A DNA stretch of 64,000 nt from CAYRHJ01 sp964424105 (lineage in GTDB: Bacteria > Planctomycetota > Phycisphaerae > UBA1845), in the NCBI GenBank assembly GCA_964424105.1, contig CAYRHJ010000002.1:1-64000 (forward strand). The letters are read 5' to 3'. Under the pieces are notes generated by a model. It ran no database searches, was not told where the DNA came from, and saw only the letters and a program-made list of their open reading frames with translations. A program made the translations under genes and the position numbers. How positions within the stretch are numbered: position 1 is the stretch's first letter; each line of letters starts with the position of its first letter. Positions 44,403-53,351 of this stretch are shown here, one piece after another.

Positions 44403-44696
44403 GATAGACGCTTAGCTTCTGCAAATGGTGATTTGCGCGGCACCAAGATTTTTTTCACGGCTGTTCATAACATCGGGTGTTGGATACTTTCCAGCACGAG
44501 TTGGGTTCGACTCGCTAAACCGAGGAGGTTGGGGTTTTCGATACCGTTGTCGTCGACGGCATCGCGTTACGACTCGGAGCATGAATGATTGAACATTCCG
44601 GATCGGGCTTGGCCTGCCTTGGCGCTGGATTCCGGTCTGCGCCGGAATGACGATGCTCAATACTTTCTGCTCTCCGTCGTAACGCCATAACACGAA
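44403..44696. other. Intergenic region containing MITE-like element copy B
   Basis: After an unremarkable 160 bp the gap is filled by the MITE-like element at 44564-44685, which ends 11 bp before the next start codon. Confidence 0.6.
44564..44685. repeat. MITE-like element, copy B
   Basis: This 122-bp element begins GCGTTACGACTCGGAGCATG and ends CTCCGTCGTAACGC. The ends are imperfect inverted repeats over about 40 bp (GCGTTACGAC...CATTCCGG on the left, CCGGAATG...GTCGTAACGC on the right). It is a full-length match to copy A at 26163-26279. Confidence 0.75.
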
Positions 44697-47600
44697 ATGT
44701 CCGGCATCAATCAAGCAAAAGATCCAATCTACCCGTCGCACGTGGTCTTGGCCTGCGTCATGGGAGTGACGCTGGCGGGAGCCTGCCTGCTGACCAACGG
44801 GCCTTTGGCGACGCTCGAGGGGGCCAAAGATTGGCGTGAAGAATCGCCTCTTCGCGCCATCGTGCACGTTTTGAATCTGGGTTATACGCAAACGACTGCG
44901 CAGGGGATCGAAATCAAGTGGCTGGTGTTCGGGTTGGGGACGTCGGCTGCATTGCTGACGGTGGGCGTGGCTTTGATGATTCGGCCACCGTACGACCTGC
45001 AACCCATTGCGAAGTCAGGCGCCGATGGTTTCGGCGCAGGCGAATTGAGTCACTGCGCCGGCGAATTGAGTCTCGGCGAATGGCCAACCGAGACACGCGC
45101 CGTCGGCGATTCTACCGGCCGTCCGCCGGCTTCGATGCCGGGTTCATTTGTGAATCGACAAATCAATCCGTTGACGGCCGCGCAGGTTTTGATGGCCTTG
45201 TACGTGCTGTGGTCCTTTGCCAGTGTCTTCTGGTCGTCATCGCCGGACCTGGCACTGGGTGGTTCGATTCTGTTGGCTATGGGAGTGGCGTGGGCGCTGG
45301 TGCTGGGACGAGGTTTGCCTCGATCTGTTGCGGCGGCGGGGATGTGGATCGTGGTGGGCGTGTGCGTGGTGACGAGTGTGCTGGCCATCGTCTATCACGA
45401 CGAGCGTAATCCGACGCGGAGGGCACAATACCCGCTGGGTAATCCGCTTTTTTTGGCGGCGACGCTGTTGCCGGCGTTGATCCTATCCGTCGCGATGATC
45501 GGCGGGACGATCGCGGGCCTGGCCGGGCGTGTCACTCGCCGGCGGGCAGGTTGGCGAATACCGTTGCTCATCGTTGTGTTTGGAACGGTGGCCTGGGCGA
45601 TTCAGATGACCGGCTCGCGTGGCGCGGTGGTGGCAGGGGTGGCCGGTTTTGCAGGGTTGGTTTTCTTTCATTTGCGGGGTTGGCGGCGGGTGGTGTTTGC
45701 GACGGTCGGTGTGATCGCGGCGATCCTGGTGCTTCGATTGGTGATTCTGCCGCAGACTACGACGCCTTCTGCGACGGGGCGGGACGCGTCGCTGCGTGTT
45801 CGGGCCTACGCATGGTCCTATGCCATCAGTCTTATCGACCAATCCAAGTGGATCGGACACGGGCAAGGCGGGTTTACTCAGTATGGTGATGCTCTTGCCA
45901 TTGACGACGTGTTGGACGATCCGCAGGCTTTGAGCGACCGCATCGCCCATGCGCACAATGAATGGCTTGAAGTCTGGGCGGATTTGGGTGTGGTGGGGAT
46001 TTCGCTCGTCGTCGGCGCGCTGGTGTTGACGGTTGTGGGCGGTGTGAAGCAAGCCGCTCGATTGAATGACCCGTCGGCGCGGTGGTCGTTGTTGGGCGTG
46101 TTGGCCGTCGTTGTGGCGTTGATTGTCGAGGAAAGCAGCGACGTGGCGTTACGCATCGCCGGGTTTCCGACGATGTTCTACACCGTGTTGGGTTTGTCGT
46201 GGTCGTTGTCACGAGAACCGTCCGCGAGTGTAGCGCTTCGGGGTGATGGCGCCGTTTGGAAACGCCGGGTCGCGGGGTGCGGACTGCTGCTGGCGGCGGG
46301 TGCGTTGTTCGTGGCGGCGATGGGGGATTTTCAATCGTCGCGAGCCTTTTTCAAAGTGGGACCCGCCTTGGAGCAGGGTGATTATGGAGCCGCCAGACGA
46401 TTCGCCGAGACTTCCGTTCGCTGGCGTCTCAGTCCGCAACGGCGACTGGAGTCATACGAGCGCCTTTGCTCGACTCATTTATACCTGGCCCGCGAGTATC
46501 AGACGTCGAGTCTGAATCGCTTTTCAGGAGCTATGGGCGTCGATCCTCCGAACGAGCGGTTGTTGATGCTGGCTGAAGAAGACCGCCGCAAGTGCGAGGA
46601 TGAAATCTCCGGCGGGCAGAACGCTTGTAAGTCGCTCATCCGCAGGTGTCCGGGTTATCGTGGCTCGGGCTGGCTGGAAATGCGTCTGTGGCAATTGCGC
46701 GCTGCCTACGCCGCCGTGGATGGTTTGGCCGATCAGGAGGCGAGCTATCTCGATGAAGCCTCGCGGGCCTTGGAACGCGAGTTGAAGCGTCGACCTTTTG
46801 ATTCCGTCATCGCCCTCAGTTACGTTGAGTTGGCCGGTGAAAAGTTGGGAACGGACGCACGTTTTGAAGTGTTGTCTCGGCCATTGCGCTATTCGCTGAT
46901 CCCTCGCACCTATGCTGAATTCGCCGTTCGTGGCCCGACAGGCGAATTCGTATCGCGGCTGACGGATATTCTTAACGGTGACTCGGCATTGCCCGCCGAT
47001 GAGCCTTATCTGCCCGAAAAGCTCCGATTGGCGGCTCACATATCGTTTGCTCGAATGGACCTTGAAAACCCTGTTCGCCTGGCTGAACTCGCATTGAACG
47101 CCTATGACCAGATCGGCGTCTCGCACGGATTGGGGCTGGGCGCGGCCCATGCGGAATTGGCTGAATATCGTTTTCAGCGAGACCCGGCGGATTGGAAGGA
47201 ATGTGTCGAGTTGGCGTTGAGGGGGATTGCACGGTTGCCCGATTCCACTCCCGGGCGGATGGCCCGGCAAGCGATCGAGGATCACATTTTGACGTATCGA
47301 CTGGCCGGTGGCGATGAAGAATCCGTGCGAACGGAGATGCAAGGGCATGGCACTTCGCCCGGCGACTTTCACCTGGCGTCAAGCATGGGGGATCGATACG
47401 CGCGGCTGGCTTTGCAGATGATGCGTCGGGGCGAGCTGTCACTGCCCGCGGGATTTGACCGATGGGTCGAACGGGCACGAGAGTTAAGCCCGCGAAACGA
47501 GTTGGCTTGGCGATTGACCGCGCAGGCGGCCTACAACCAGGGACGACTCGACGAGTGTGTCGTGGCGTTGCGTCGAGCGTTGGAATTCGGAGCGGCTGCG

Positions 47601-47780
47601 GACGTGATTTACGGGTTTGTACAACTGGCGTTAGCGGACCATCCCACGCAATCGGCATTTGTCGCGATCGAGCAGGAATTGCGCAGCGTCATCGAAGCGG
47701 CACAGGCACCATCGTCGTTATCCAGTCCGCGCTCTTCTATCGTCATTGAAACGGATCCCACAGCGGACCCGCAACAATAG
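44697..47780 (+). CDS. O-antigen ligase/polymerase-like membrane protein with TPR-type C-terminal half
   Basis: This is a 1,027-residue protein. The first 560 residues hold about ten to twelve hydrophobic segments. The Wzy_C signature is GHGQGGFTQYGDAL (about 387-400) with AHAHNEWLEVWADLGVVG, preceded by SRGAVVAGVAG. These are typical of WaaL/Wzy enzymes that polymerise or attach glycan repeat units at the periplasmic face. The remaining 450 residues are helical and TPR-like (for instance NELAWRLTAQAAYNQGRLDE). A hydrophilic linker near 105-140 contains a doubled AGELS motif. A MITE-like element ends 11 bp before the ATG. No other polysaccharide genes are adjacent. Confidence 0.8.
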   Translation: MSGINQAKDPIYPSHVVLACVMGVTLAGACLLTNGPLATLEGAKDWREESPLRAIVHVLNLGYTQTTAQGIEIKWLVFGLGTSAALLTVGVALMIRPPYDLQPIAKSGADGFGAGELSHCAGELSLGEWPTETRAVGDSTGRPPASMPGSFVNRQINPLTAAQVLMALYVLWSFASVFWSSSPDLALGGSILLAMGVAWALVLGRGLPRSVAAAGMWIVVGVCVVTSVLAIVYHDERNPTRRAQYPLGNPLFLAATLLPALILSVAMIGGTIAGLAGRVTRRRAGWRIPLLIVVFGTVAWAIQMTGSRGAVVAGVAGFAGLVFFHLRGWRRVVFATVGVIAAILVLRLVILPQTTTPSATGRDASLRVRAYAWSYAISLIDQSKWIGHGQGGFTQYGDALAIDDVLDDPQALSDRIAHAHNEWLEVWADLGVVGISLVVGALVLTVVGGVKQAARLNDPSARWSLLGVLAVVVALIVEESSDVALRIAGFPTMFYTVLGLSWSLSREPSASVALRGDGAVWKRRVAGCGLLLAAGALFVAAMGDFQSSRAFFKVGPALEQGDYGAARRFAETSVRWRLSPQRRLESYERLCSTHLYLAREYQTSSLNRFSGAMGVDPPNERLLMLAEEDRRKCEDEISGGQNACKSLIRRCPGYRGSGWLEMRLWQLRAAYAAVDGLADQEASYLDEASRALERELKRRPFDSVIALSYVELAGEKLGTDARFEVLSRPLRYSLIPRTYAEFAVRGPTGEFVSRLTDILNGDSALPADEPYLPEKLRLAAHISFARMDLENPVRLAELALNAYDQIGVSHGLGLGAAHAELAEYRFQRDPADWKECVELALRGIARLPDSTPGRMARQAIEDHILTYRLAGGDEESVRTEMQGHGTSPGDFHLASSMGDRYARLALQMMRRGELSLPAGFDRWVERARELSPRNELAWRLTAQAAYNQGRLDECVVALRRALEFGAAADVIYGFVQLALADHPTQSAFVAIEQELRSVIEAAQAPSSLSSPRSSIVIETDPTADPQQ

Positions 47781-48069
47781 CCCAAATCCAAGATGGATCA
47801 TTCCCCATGCGATCTTATCACCCCATGGTGATGGATTCGCGCCGTCGCCCTTCCGTTCAGCACGCCTTGTTCCCATAACCCATTTCGCAACCAAACACGC
47901 AGTTTTTTTCCTACCGGACGTTCATTGTTGCCAACGTATTCGACACTGAATGCGGAAGGATGCACTTCCGACCACTCGTCACGTCGTGGCAGGAACCACC
48001 ACTTCGTGCGTCGTGTCGGTGGCCTCCTCCAGGGGACAAGACGCGACACAGTGCATTCGGGGAAAAAGC
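47781..48069. other. Intergenic region without recognised features
   Basis: These 289 bp lie between the O-antigen-ligase-like gene and the metzincin lipoprotein gene. No repeat or terminator hairpin is evident. An open frame continues upstream of the next gene to 47950, but the signal peptide places the start at 48070. Confidence 0.4.
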
Positions 48070-49404
48070 ATGAATATGGGGAAACGAAGCCACGGGCCGA
48101 CCGTGACCCTTTTGGTCACCGTCGTTGCGGGTGTGCAGATTGCAGGCTGCGGGGCGATGGATCCGCGGCAAACGTTGGAAGCGGCTGTGTTGGCCGCCTT
48201 GCTGAATGACAAAGACAAGCCGTTTGCCGACGTAGACGAGAACGGAACAATGACCAAGGCCACGTCGCTGGTCCTGTCGGATGATGATACGTTGGCTGTG
48301 GCGGGTCGAATTGATACGACCTCCGACGTAGACGTTTACGACATCGGGCCCCTATTCGCGGGCGAGCGCATCGTGTTGGACGTTGTATCGGACGACCGGC
48401 TGGATCCCATCGTCGCGATTTTCGACTCGCGCGAAAACCTGATTCATCTGAACGACGACCGAAACTTCTTCGCATCACAGCGAGATTCCCACTTGGATTT
48501 CATTGTCCGGCGCGATTCGCGGCGATGCTTCGTGGCTGTAGCCGCCAGTCCGGGCACGCGTTCGGGCGGGGATTATTCATTGGCGATGTTGATCGGTTCG
48601 GCTGAACCGGTTCCGCCCACCCGTCCGCAGACCGTCATTTTGAACTTCGATGGCGCGTTGGCGGTTGGGTTTTCCGGTCGGCCGGCGGTGGACGTACCGA
48701 AATTCGACGCCGGCAATATTTCGCCCACGATGGCGGGTCAGACCGAGGAGTTGATCAACTGGATTGCGGATATCGTGCGGGAAGATTACGCGTCGCTAAA
48801 CGTGGAGGTGCTGACCAGCCGCGACCGATCGGATTGGGGGCCTGACGTTTCCGTCATTCATTTCGGAGCCTACGACCGAGCCTTGCTGGGAGTCGCGGAG
48901 AACATCGACGAATTCAATGAGCGCCCCGCCCAGCAGGGTATCATCTTCACGGACACTTTTCAGGTGTTCAATATCCTGGAACCGTCACTGGAAGAATACG
49001 CCCAGGCGTTGGGCAACGTGACAAGCCACGAAATCGGGCACCTGCTGGGCCTGGTTCATACCGCCGATGTCCGCGGGATCATGGATATCACCGCAAGCCT
49101 GCGACAGTTGATGCGTGAACAAGCGTTTATCCGCTCGGCCTTGGAAGTCGGAACGTTTCCCATTGGTTTTCAGGATGCGGCCATCACCCTGACGGAGTCG
49201 GTGGGTGGTGATCTTGAAACCGTCCGCGCCCTGGGCCACATCCAACTGGATACGGAATGGGCCAAGCTGCCGACGCCACCGGTCATGAACGAGTTGGCCG
49301 ATGATCCACCGCGTCCGATGTTTTCCGCCTGTTTCTGCCGATCGTGCGAATCGCGAAAGGCCAAGACGCAACGATTGGGCGCCGAGACGTCCTACTCGTG
49401 GTAG
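48070..49404 (+). CDS. Metzincin-type zinc metalloprotease lipoprotein
   Basis: The protein has 444 residues. Signal peptide and lipobox QIAGC put lipidated Cys at 27. About residues 55-165 look like a bacterial pre-peptidase (PPC) beta domain (DVDVYDIGPLFAGE, LDPIVAIFD). The catalytic part carries the zinc motif HEIGHLLGLVH (H320, H324, H330, with Glu321 as base) and the Met-turn GIMDI eight residues later, the metzincin pattern. It should act as a cell-envelope or surface protease. The C-terminus has Cys-rich FSACFCRSCESRK. ATG 48070 has GGGGAAAA upstream; ATG 48076 is an alternative. Confidence 0.82.
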   Translation: MNMGKRSHGPTVTLLVTVVAGVQIAGCGAMDPRQTLEAAVLAALLNDKDKPFADVDENGTMTKATSLVLSDDDTLAVAGRIDTTSDVDVYDIGPLFAGERIVLDVVSDDRLDPIVAIFDSRENLIHLNDDRNFFASQRDSHLDFIVRRDSRRCFVAVAASPGTRSGGDYSLAMLIGSAEPVPPTRPQTVILNFDGALAVGFSGRPAVDVPKFDAGNISPTMAGQTEELINWIADIVREDYASLNVEVLTSRDRSDWGPDVSVIHFGAYDRALLGVAENIDEFNERPAQQGIIFTDTFQVFNILEPSLEEYAQALGNVTSHEIGHLLGLVHTADVRGIMDITASLRQLMREQAFIRSALEVGTFPIGFQDAAITLTESVGGDLETVRALGHIQLDTEWAKLPTPPVMNELADDPPRPMFSACFCRSCESRKAKTQRLGAETSYSW

Positions 49405-49543
49405 CGTGGAATCCGCGGCCATGGATACGAGGCACGTGGCCTGACGGGTGAGGCTGGATCATTCACGCGAAATCGGACACAATCGGCGGCGGTTCGCGGC
49501 GATCCGGTTCGCCGCCGCATGAAACGTCACGTGATGGGCCGCC

Positions 49544-50437
49544 GTGATCCTGGGATACACCACCAACGGGTTCGCCTTGCACCGGCTCGAGGATGCTATC
49601 AACATTCTCGCGGACATCGGCTATCGCAGCGTAGCCATCACGCTCGATCATCATTTCAACCCTCTTGATAGCGATTGGCGGACCCGCGCCGTGGAGATCA
49701 AGAATCTCCTACGGCAACGGATGATGGCCTGCACCGTGGAGACCGGGGCGAGATTTCTGCTTGACCCTCGGCGAAAGCATCAGCCCACGTTGATCAGCGC
49801 GGAGGCCGCCGGTCGCGAATCACGTTTGCAGTTTCTATGCCGGGCGATCGACGTGGCTCGCGAACTCGATGCGGATTGTGTTTCGGTGTGGTCCGGCTCG
49901 TCCGACGGCGATGCCTCGTCGCCGGCACTATTCGAGCGATTGTGTGACGGCTTGGGCCAAGTGCTGACGTACGCGGAGCAACATCGCATTCCCGTGGGTT
50001 TCGAGCCGGAGCCGGGCATGTTCATCGAAACTATGGCCCAGTTTGAACGGGTTTTCCAAGCCGTCGGACACCCCCTGCTGGGTTTGACGATGGACATCGG
50101 TCATGTGCACTGTTTAGGCGATGGCGATTTGTACGATCATCTTAAGCGCTGGCAAGACGTGCTGCTGAACGTCCACCTGGAAGACATGCGCCACGGGAAG
50201 CATGAACACCTGTTCTTCGGTGAAGGCGAGATCAACTTCACGGAGGTAATCAACTATCTTTCAGCCATTGAATACCGAGGCCCCGTGCACGTGGAATTGT
50301 CGCGACATAGCCACGATGCCCCCGCCGCGGCGGAACGGGCCTACGCGTTTCTGGCCGGACTGTGGCCCGAGAACGACCCGCCCGGTGCCAGGGCGGAGCG
50401 ATCGCCGCGCCGTCGAAATGCCGGGCGGATTGGGTAG
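49544..50437 (+). CDS. TIM-barrel sugar phosphate isomerase/epimerase-like protein (EboE-like?)
   Basis: This is a 297-residue AP-endonuclease-2-type TIM barrel. It opens with ILGYTTNGFALHRLEDAINI, and metal ligands sit in VGFEPEPGMF (Glu), TMDIGHVHCLG (Asp, His) and NVHLEDM (His, Glu/Asp), ending VHVELSRH. Such proteins isomerise or epimerise sugars, inositols or related small molecules. The next gene, 11 bp downstream, is an alkaline-phosphatase-superfamily protein. That pairing, and the sequence style, recall EboE-EboF of the Ebo metabolite-export cluster. EboA-D are absent, so I hold this loosely. The start is a GTG with a weak GATGGG upstream. Confidence 0.68.
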   Translation: MILGYTTNGFALHRLEDAINILADIGYRSVAITLDHHFNPLDSDWRTRAVEIKNLLRQRMMACTVETGARFLLDPRRKHQPTLISAEAAGRESRLQFLCRAIDVARELDADCVSVWSGSSDGDASSPALFERLCDGLGQVLTYAEQHRIPVGFEPEPGMFIETMAQFERVFQAVGHPLLGLTMDIGHVHCLGDGDLYDHLKRWQDVLLNVHLEDMRHGKHEHLFFGEGEINFTEVINYLSAIEYRGPVHVELSRHSHDAPAAAERAYAFLAGLWPENDPPGARAERSPRRRNAGRIG

Positions 50438-50448
50438 ACTGCTGGGCG

Positions 50449-51786
50449 ATGAGCGATAGGCATCTGATCTATTTTTCGATTCCAGGCCTGCGGCCAAGTG
50501 ATGTCACGGACGCAACGGTGACACCCACATTGAGCCGGTGGGCGTCATCGGGCGTACTGGCGCAAATCGAGCCTTCATTTCCCTGTGTCACCTCGTCGGT
50601 TCAGGCGTCGACGTGGACCGGGCGATCGCCGGGCCAACACGGCGTGATTGCCAACGGATTTTATCATCGTGATCGCCGCGAGGTTGAATTCTGGGTCGGG
50701 CGAAACGGCGTCATTCAAGGTGAACAAATCTGGGATACGATCGCGCGGACAGGTGGCCTGACGTCAGCGGTGTGGCATGCCCAGAACATCAAGGATGCGG
50801 CTGCGGATTACATCGTGACGCCCGAGCCGATCCATCATGCGGATGGCAGGATGGACCTGTGGTGCTATTCGAAACCGGAAGGTCTGTACCAGCAATTGTT
50901 CGAAACGCTGGGACATTTTCCGCTCCAACACTACTGGGGCCCGGGGTCGAACCTGGAATCTTCGCGTTGGATTCTTCGCGCCGCCCGTTGGTTGAACGAA
51001 CGGCATCGTCCGAATTTTCATTACATCTACTTGCCGCACCTGGACTACGCATCCCAAAAACACGGGCCTGACAGTGATGAAGCGCGCGAATCCGTGCGAC
51101 TGCTGGACGGCCTGTTGGGCGAATTCGCGGAGCACACGGCGGCGAAGTCGAATTTGGGAGATGTTGTTTTTCTGGCTGTGTCCGAATATGCGCTGACGGA
51201 GGTCACCGGCGTCATCTATCCAAACGTCGAGTTGCGACGTCGAGGATTGCTTCAAACGCGCACGACGCCAGATGGGGAGGTAATCGATTACGAAGCCAGT
51301 GAAGCGTTCGCCATGGTGGACCATCAATGCGCTCACGTGTATGCCAAACCGGAAGCGATCGACGCTGTGGTCAACACGTTTGAAAGTTGGCCGGGCGTGT
51401 CGAAGGCGCTGGCAGGTGATCGGCGAGACGAAGTGGGTCTGGTCCATGATCGAAGCGGGGAGGTGATCCTGGTGGCGGACAGGGATCGCTGGTTTGCATA
51501 TTATTGGTGGATCGAGGATGATCATGCCCCGGCGTTCGCCCGCACGGTGGACATTCATCGCAAGCCCGGATACGACCCGGTGGAACTGTTCATGAACCCG
51601 GACCGATCCATTCCGCTGAATGCCAAGCTCGTCAGGGGATCGCATGGTGCGCCGGTTGGGCATGCCTCCCAGCGAGGCGCGGTGATCTGCTCGCAAGCCC
51701 GCCCGTGTCTCCCGCATCAAGCCGTGATTCGAGATACCGACGTTCGATCCGTCGTCCTCCGCCTGCTGGATATTGAAACGGAATGA
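50449..51786 (+). CDS. Alkaline phosphatase superfamily / nucleotide pyrophosphatase-like protein (EboF-like?)
   Basis: The protein has 445 residues. The fold signature is an N-terminal FSIPGLRPSDV and a nucleophile region with Thr/Ser in CVTSSVQASTWTGRSPGQHG (about 46-65), typical of type I phosphodiesterase/nucleotide pyrophosphatases. Later metal-binding elements are YLPHLDYASQKHGPDS, VSEYAL and VDHQCAHVY. The first metal Asp usually found in this fold is replaced by Gly/Leu at PGLRP, so classic two-zinc catalysis is uncertain. It lies between the TIM-barrel gene and deoC with gaps of 11 and 4 bp, implying one transcript. Substrate is unknown. Confidence 0.7.
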   Translation: MSDRHLIYFSIPGLRPSDVTDATVTPTLSRWASSGVLAQIEPSFPCVTSSVQASTWTGRSPGQHGVIANGFYHRDRREVEFWVGRNGVIQGEQIWDTIARTGGLTSAVWHAQNIKDAAADYIVTPEPIHHADGRMDLWCYSKPEGLYQQLFETLGHFPLQHYWGPGSNLESSRWILRAARWLNERHRPNFHYIYLPHLDYASQKHGPDSDEARESVRLLDGLLGEFAEHTAAKSNLGDVVFLAVSEYALTEVTGVIYPNVELRRRGLLQTRTTPDGEVIDYEASEAFAMVDHQCAHVYAKPEAIDAVVNTFESWPGVSKALAGDRRDEVGLVHDRSGEVILVADRDRWFAYYWWIEDDHAPAFARTVDIHRKPGYDPVELFMNPDRSIPLNAKLVRGSHGAPVGHASQRGAVICSQARPCLPHQAVIRDTDVRSVVLRLLDIETE

Positions 51787-51790
51787 TCCC

Positions 51791-52480
51791 ATGAATCCGA
51801 TGTCCCCAAGCGAACTGGCCAAGCGATTCGATCACACGTTGTTAAAGCCGGAAGCGACGCCCCATCAGGTAGACAAGCTTTGCGACGAAGCCATGGAGTT
51901 CGGCTTTCATTGCGTCTGCGTCAACCCCGTTTATGTGCCCCGCTGCGTGGCTCGATTATCGGGAAGCGGCGTCGTCGTGGGTTCAGTGGCCGGCTTTCCG
52001 TTGGGGTGTTGTGAAGCGCAAACCGTGGCCGACGAAGCTCGCCGAGCCGTCGATGCCGGTGCGGAAGAAGTGGACATGGTGACCTGGATCGGCGGGCTGA
52101 TTGCACAGGAAACAAAATGCGTCATCGCGGGAATCCTCGCGGTGGCACGAGTCGTTCACGCAGCCGGCCCGCGCCGAATTCTGAAGGTCATTCTTGAGAC
52201 GGCTGCCTTGACGGATGAGCAGATTATTCTGGGTTGCCGTTGCTGTGCGGAAGGCGAGGCGGATTTCGTCAAGACCTCGACCGGGTTTCACCAAGCCGGC
52301 GGGGCCAGCGCCGAGCATGTCCGGTTGCTCCACCGCCACGCCTCGCCCATCAAGGTGAAAGCATCGGGCGGCATTCGTGATCTCGACACCGCCCTGAAAA
52401 TGCTCGAAGCCGGGGCTGATCGATTGGGAGCGTCAGCAAGCGTGACCATCGTGCAAGACTTGGCCAAGCGCGCGACCTGA
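51791..52480 (+). CDS. deoC: Deoxyribose-phosphate aldolase
   Basis: This 229-residue class I aldolase splits 2-deoxyribose 5-phosphate to acetaldehyde and glyceraldehyde 3-phosphate in deoxynucleoside salvage. The Schiff-base lysine is K161 (DFVKTSTGF), the second active-site lysine is K190 (VKASGGIRD), and the proton-relay Asp is in EEVDMV. FDHTLLKPEAT and the GFPLG loop are also typical. ATG 51791 starts 4 bp after the preceding stop, with GGAA upstream, and replaces a less likely in-frame TTG. A phosphatase-superfamily neighbour fits nucleotide salvage, which is inference. Confidence 0.92.
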   Translation: MNPMSPSELAKRFDHTLLKPEATPHQVDKLCDEAMEFGFHCVCVNPVYVPRCVARLSGSGVVVGSVAGFPLGCCEAQTVADEARRAVDAGAEEVDMVTWIGGLIAQETKCVIAGILAVARVVHAAGPRRILKVILETAALTDEQIILGCRCCAEGEADFVKTSTGFHQAGGASAEHVRLLHRHASPIKVKASGGIRDLDTALKMLEAGADRLGASASVTIVQDLAKRAT

Positions 52481-52610
52481 CGAAACGGATTATTTTGACG
52501 TCGTTCAGCGAACGATGAAGCCCGCGATTCGGCGATGAATCCCAACATCGCCCGCGTTTGACGAATTCGTAGCCGGCCCATTATGATGGAGCGCGAAAGG
52601 TCTGAAACGC

Positions 52611-53144
52611 ATGTCAGCCAAAGAGAAAGACATCGAATCATGTGATTCCTGCGGGGCGAGCGTCTACCCGGAACATCTTGAATCCGGCAAGGCCGGCGTC
52701 TACGAGGGCAAGCTTTTTTGCCCACATTGTGCCGCGGAATACAAACGGACTCACCACACCGACGAGAAACGACTGGTGGGTCAGCCGTCCATGAAGGCCC
52801 CCGGAGAAGGCGAAGAATTGGAATCGCTTTCCATCATCGGAGATGACGAGAGAGAGCATACCAGCAGTTTCACCGCCATGGGAAGCGAAACGCTGGCCGA
52901 CACATTCGCACATTTTGAAGATTCACACCTGAAACGAAATCTTGACCCCAACGGGGCCGGCGCCACGCGATGCCGGACGTTTCATGCCAAGCTGAATGAC
53001 GGCGCGGTCGCGTTCATGAACAAGCAGATCAACGAATGGGCCGACGAGCACCCCAAGATCACCATCAAAGCCGCGTCTTCCACCATTGGCGTTTGGGAGG
53101 GTAAGAAATCCGATCCCCATCTCATCCTCACGGTATTCTACTAG
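52611..53144 (+). CDS. Zinc-ribbon protein of unknown function
   Basis: This is a 177-residue soluble protein. An N-terminal Cys4 zinc-binding motif (CDSCGASV...CPHC, about residues 11-44) is followed by a poorly ordered acidic linker. The C-terminal domain of about 70 residues (TRCRTFHAKLNDGAVAFMNK, then WADEHPKITIKAASST) ends ILTVFY. The latter resembles small alpha/beta domains, but I cannot name it. It is alone between deoC and the S1-protein gene, separated from both by more than 100 bp. Confidence 0.6.
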   Translation: MSAKEKDIESCDSCGASVYPEHLESGKAGVYEGKLFCPHCAAEYKRTHHTDEKRLVGQPSMKAPGEGEELESLSIIGDDEREHTSSFTAMGSETLADTFAHFEDSHLKRNLDPNGAGATRCRTFHAKLNDGAVAFMNKQINEWADEHPKITIKAASSTIGVWEGKKSDPHLILTVFY

Positions 53145-53351
53145 AACGTGTTTCACCGCAACCTCTGCCCTTCAGAGCCTCGCCTGTCAGGAAGCGGAAA
53201 TCCGTTGGTTTCCGGGTCGATCGCGTTAATCCAACTATTCTAAACCCAATAGCAATTGCAAGCCGGCCTTGGTACCTTTGTCGCCGAACGCCGGATATGA
53301 TCCGCCGTTTGCCGTGATGGGACGCGGCAGGTGTGCATCAGGAGAATGGTG

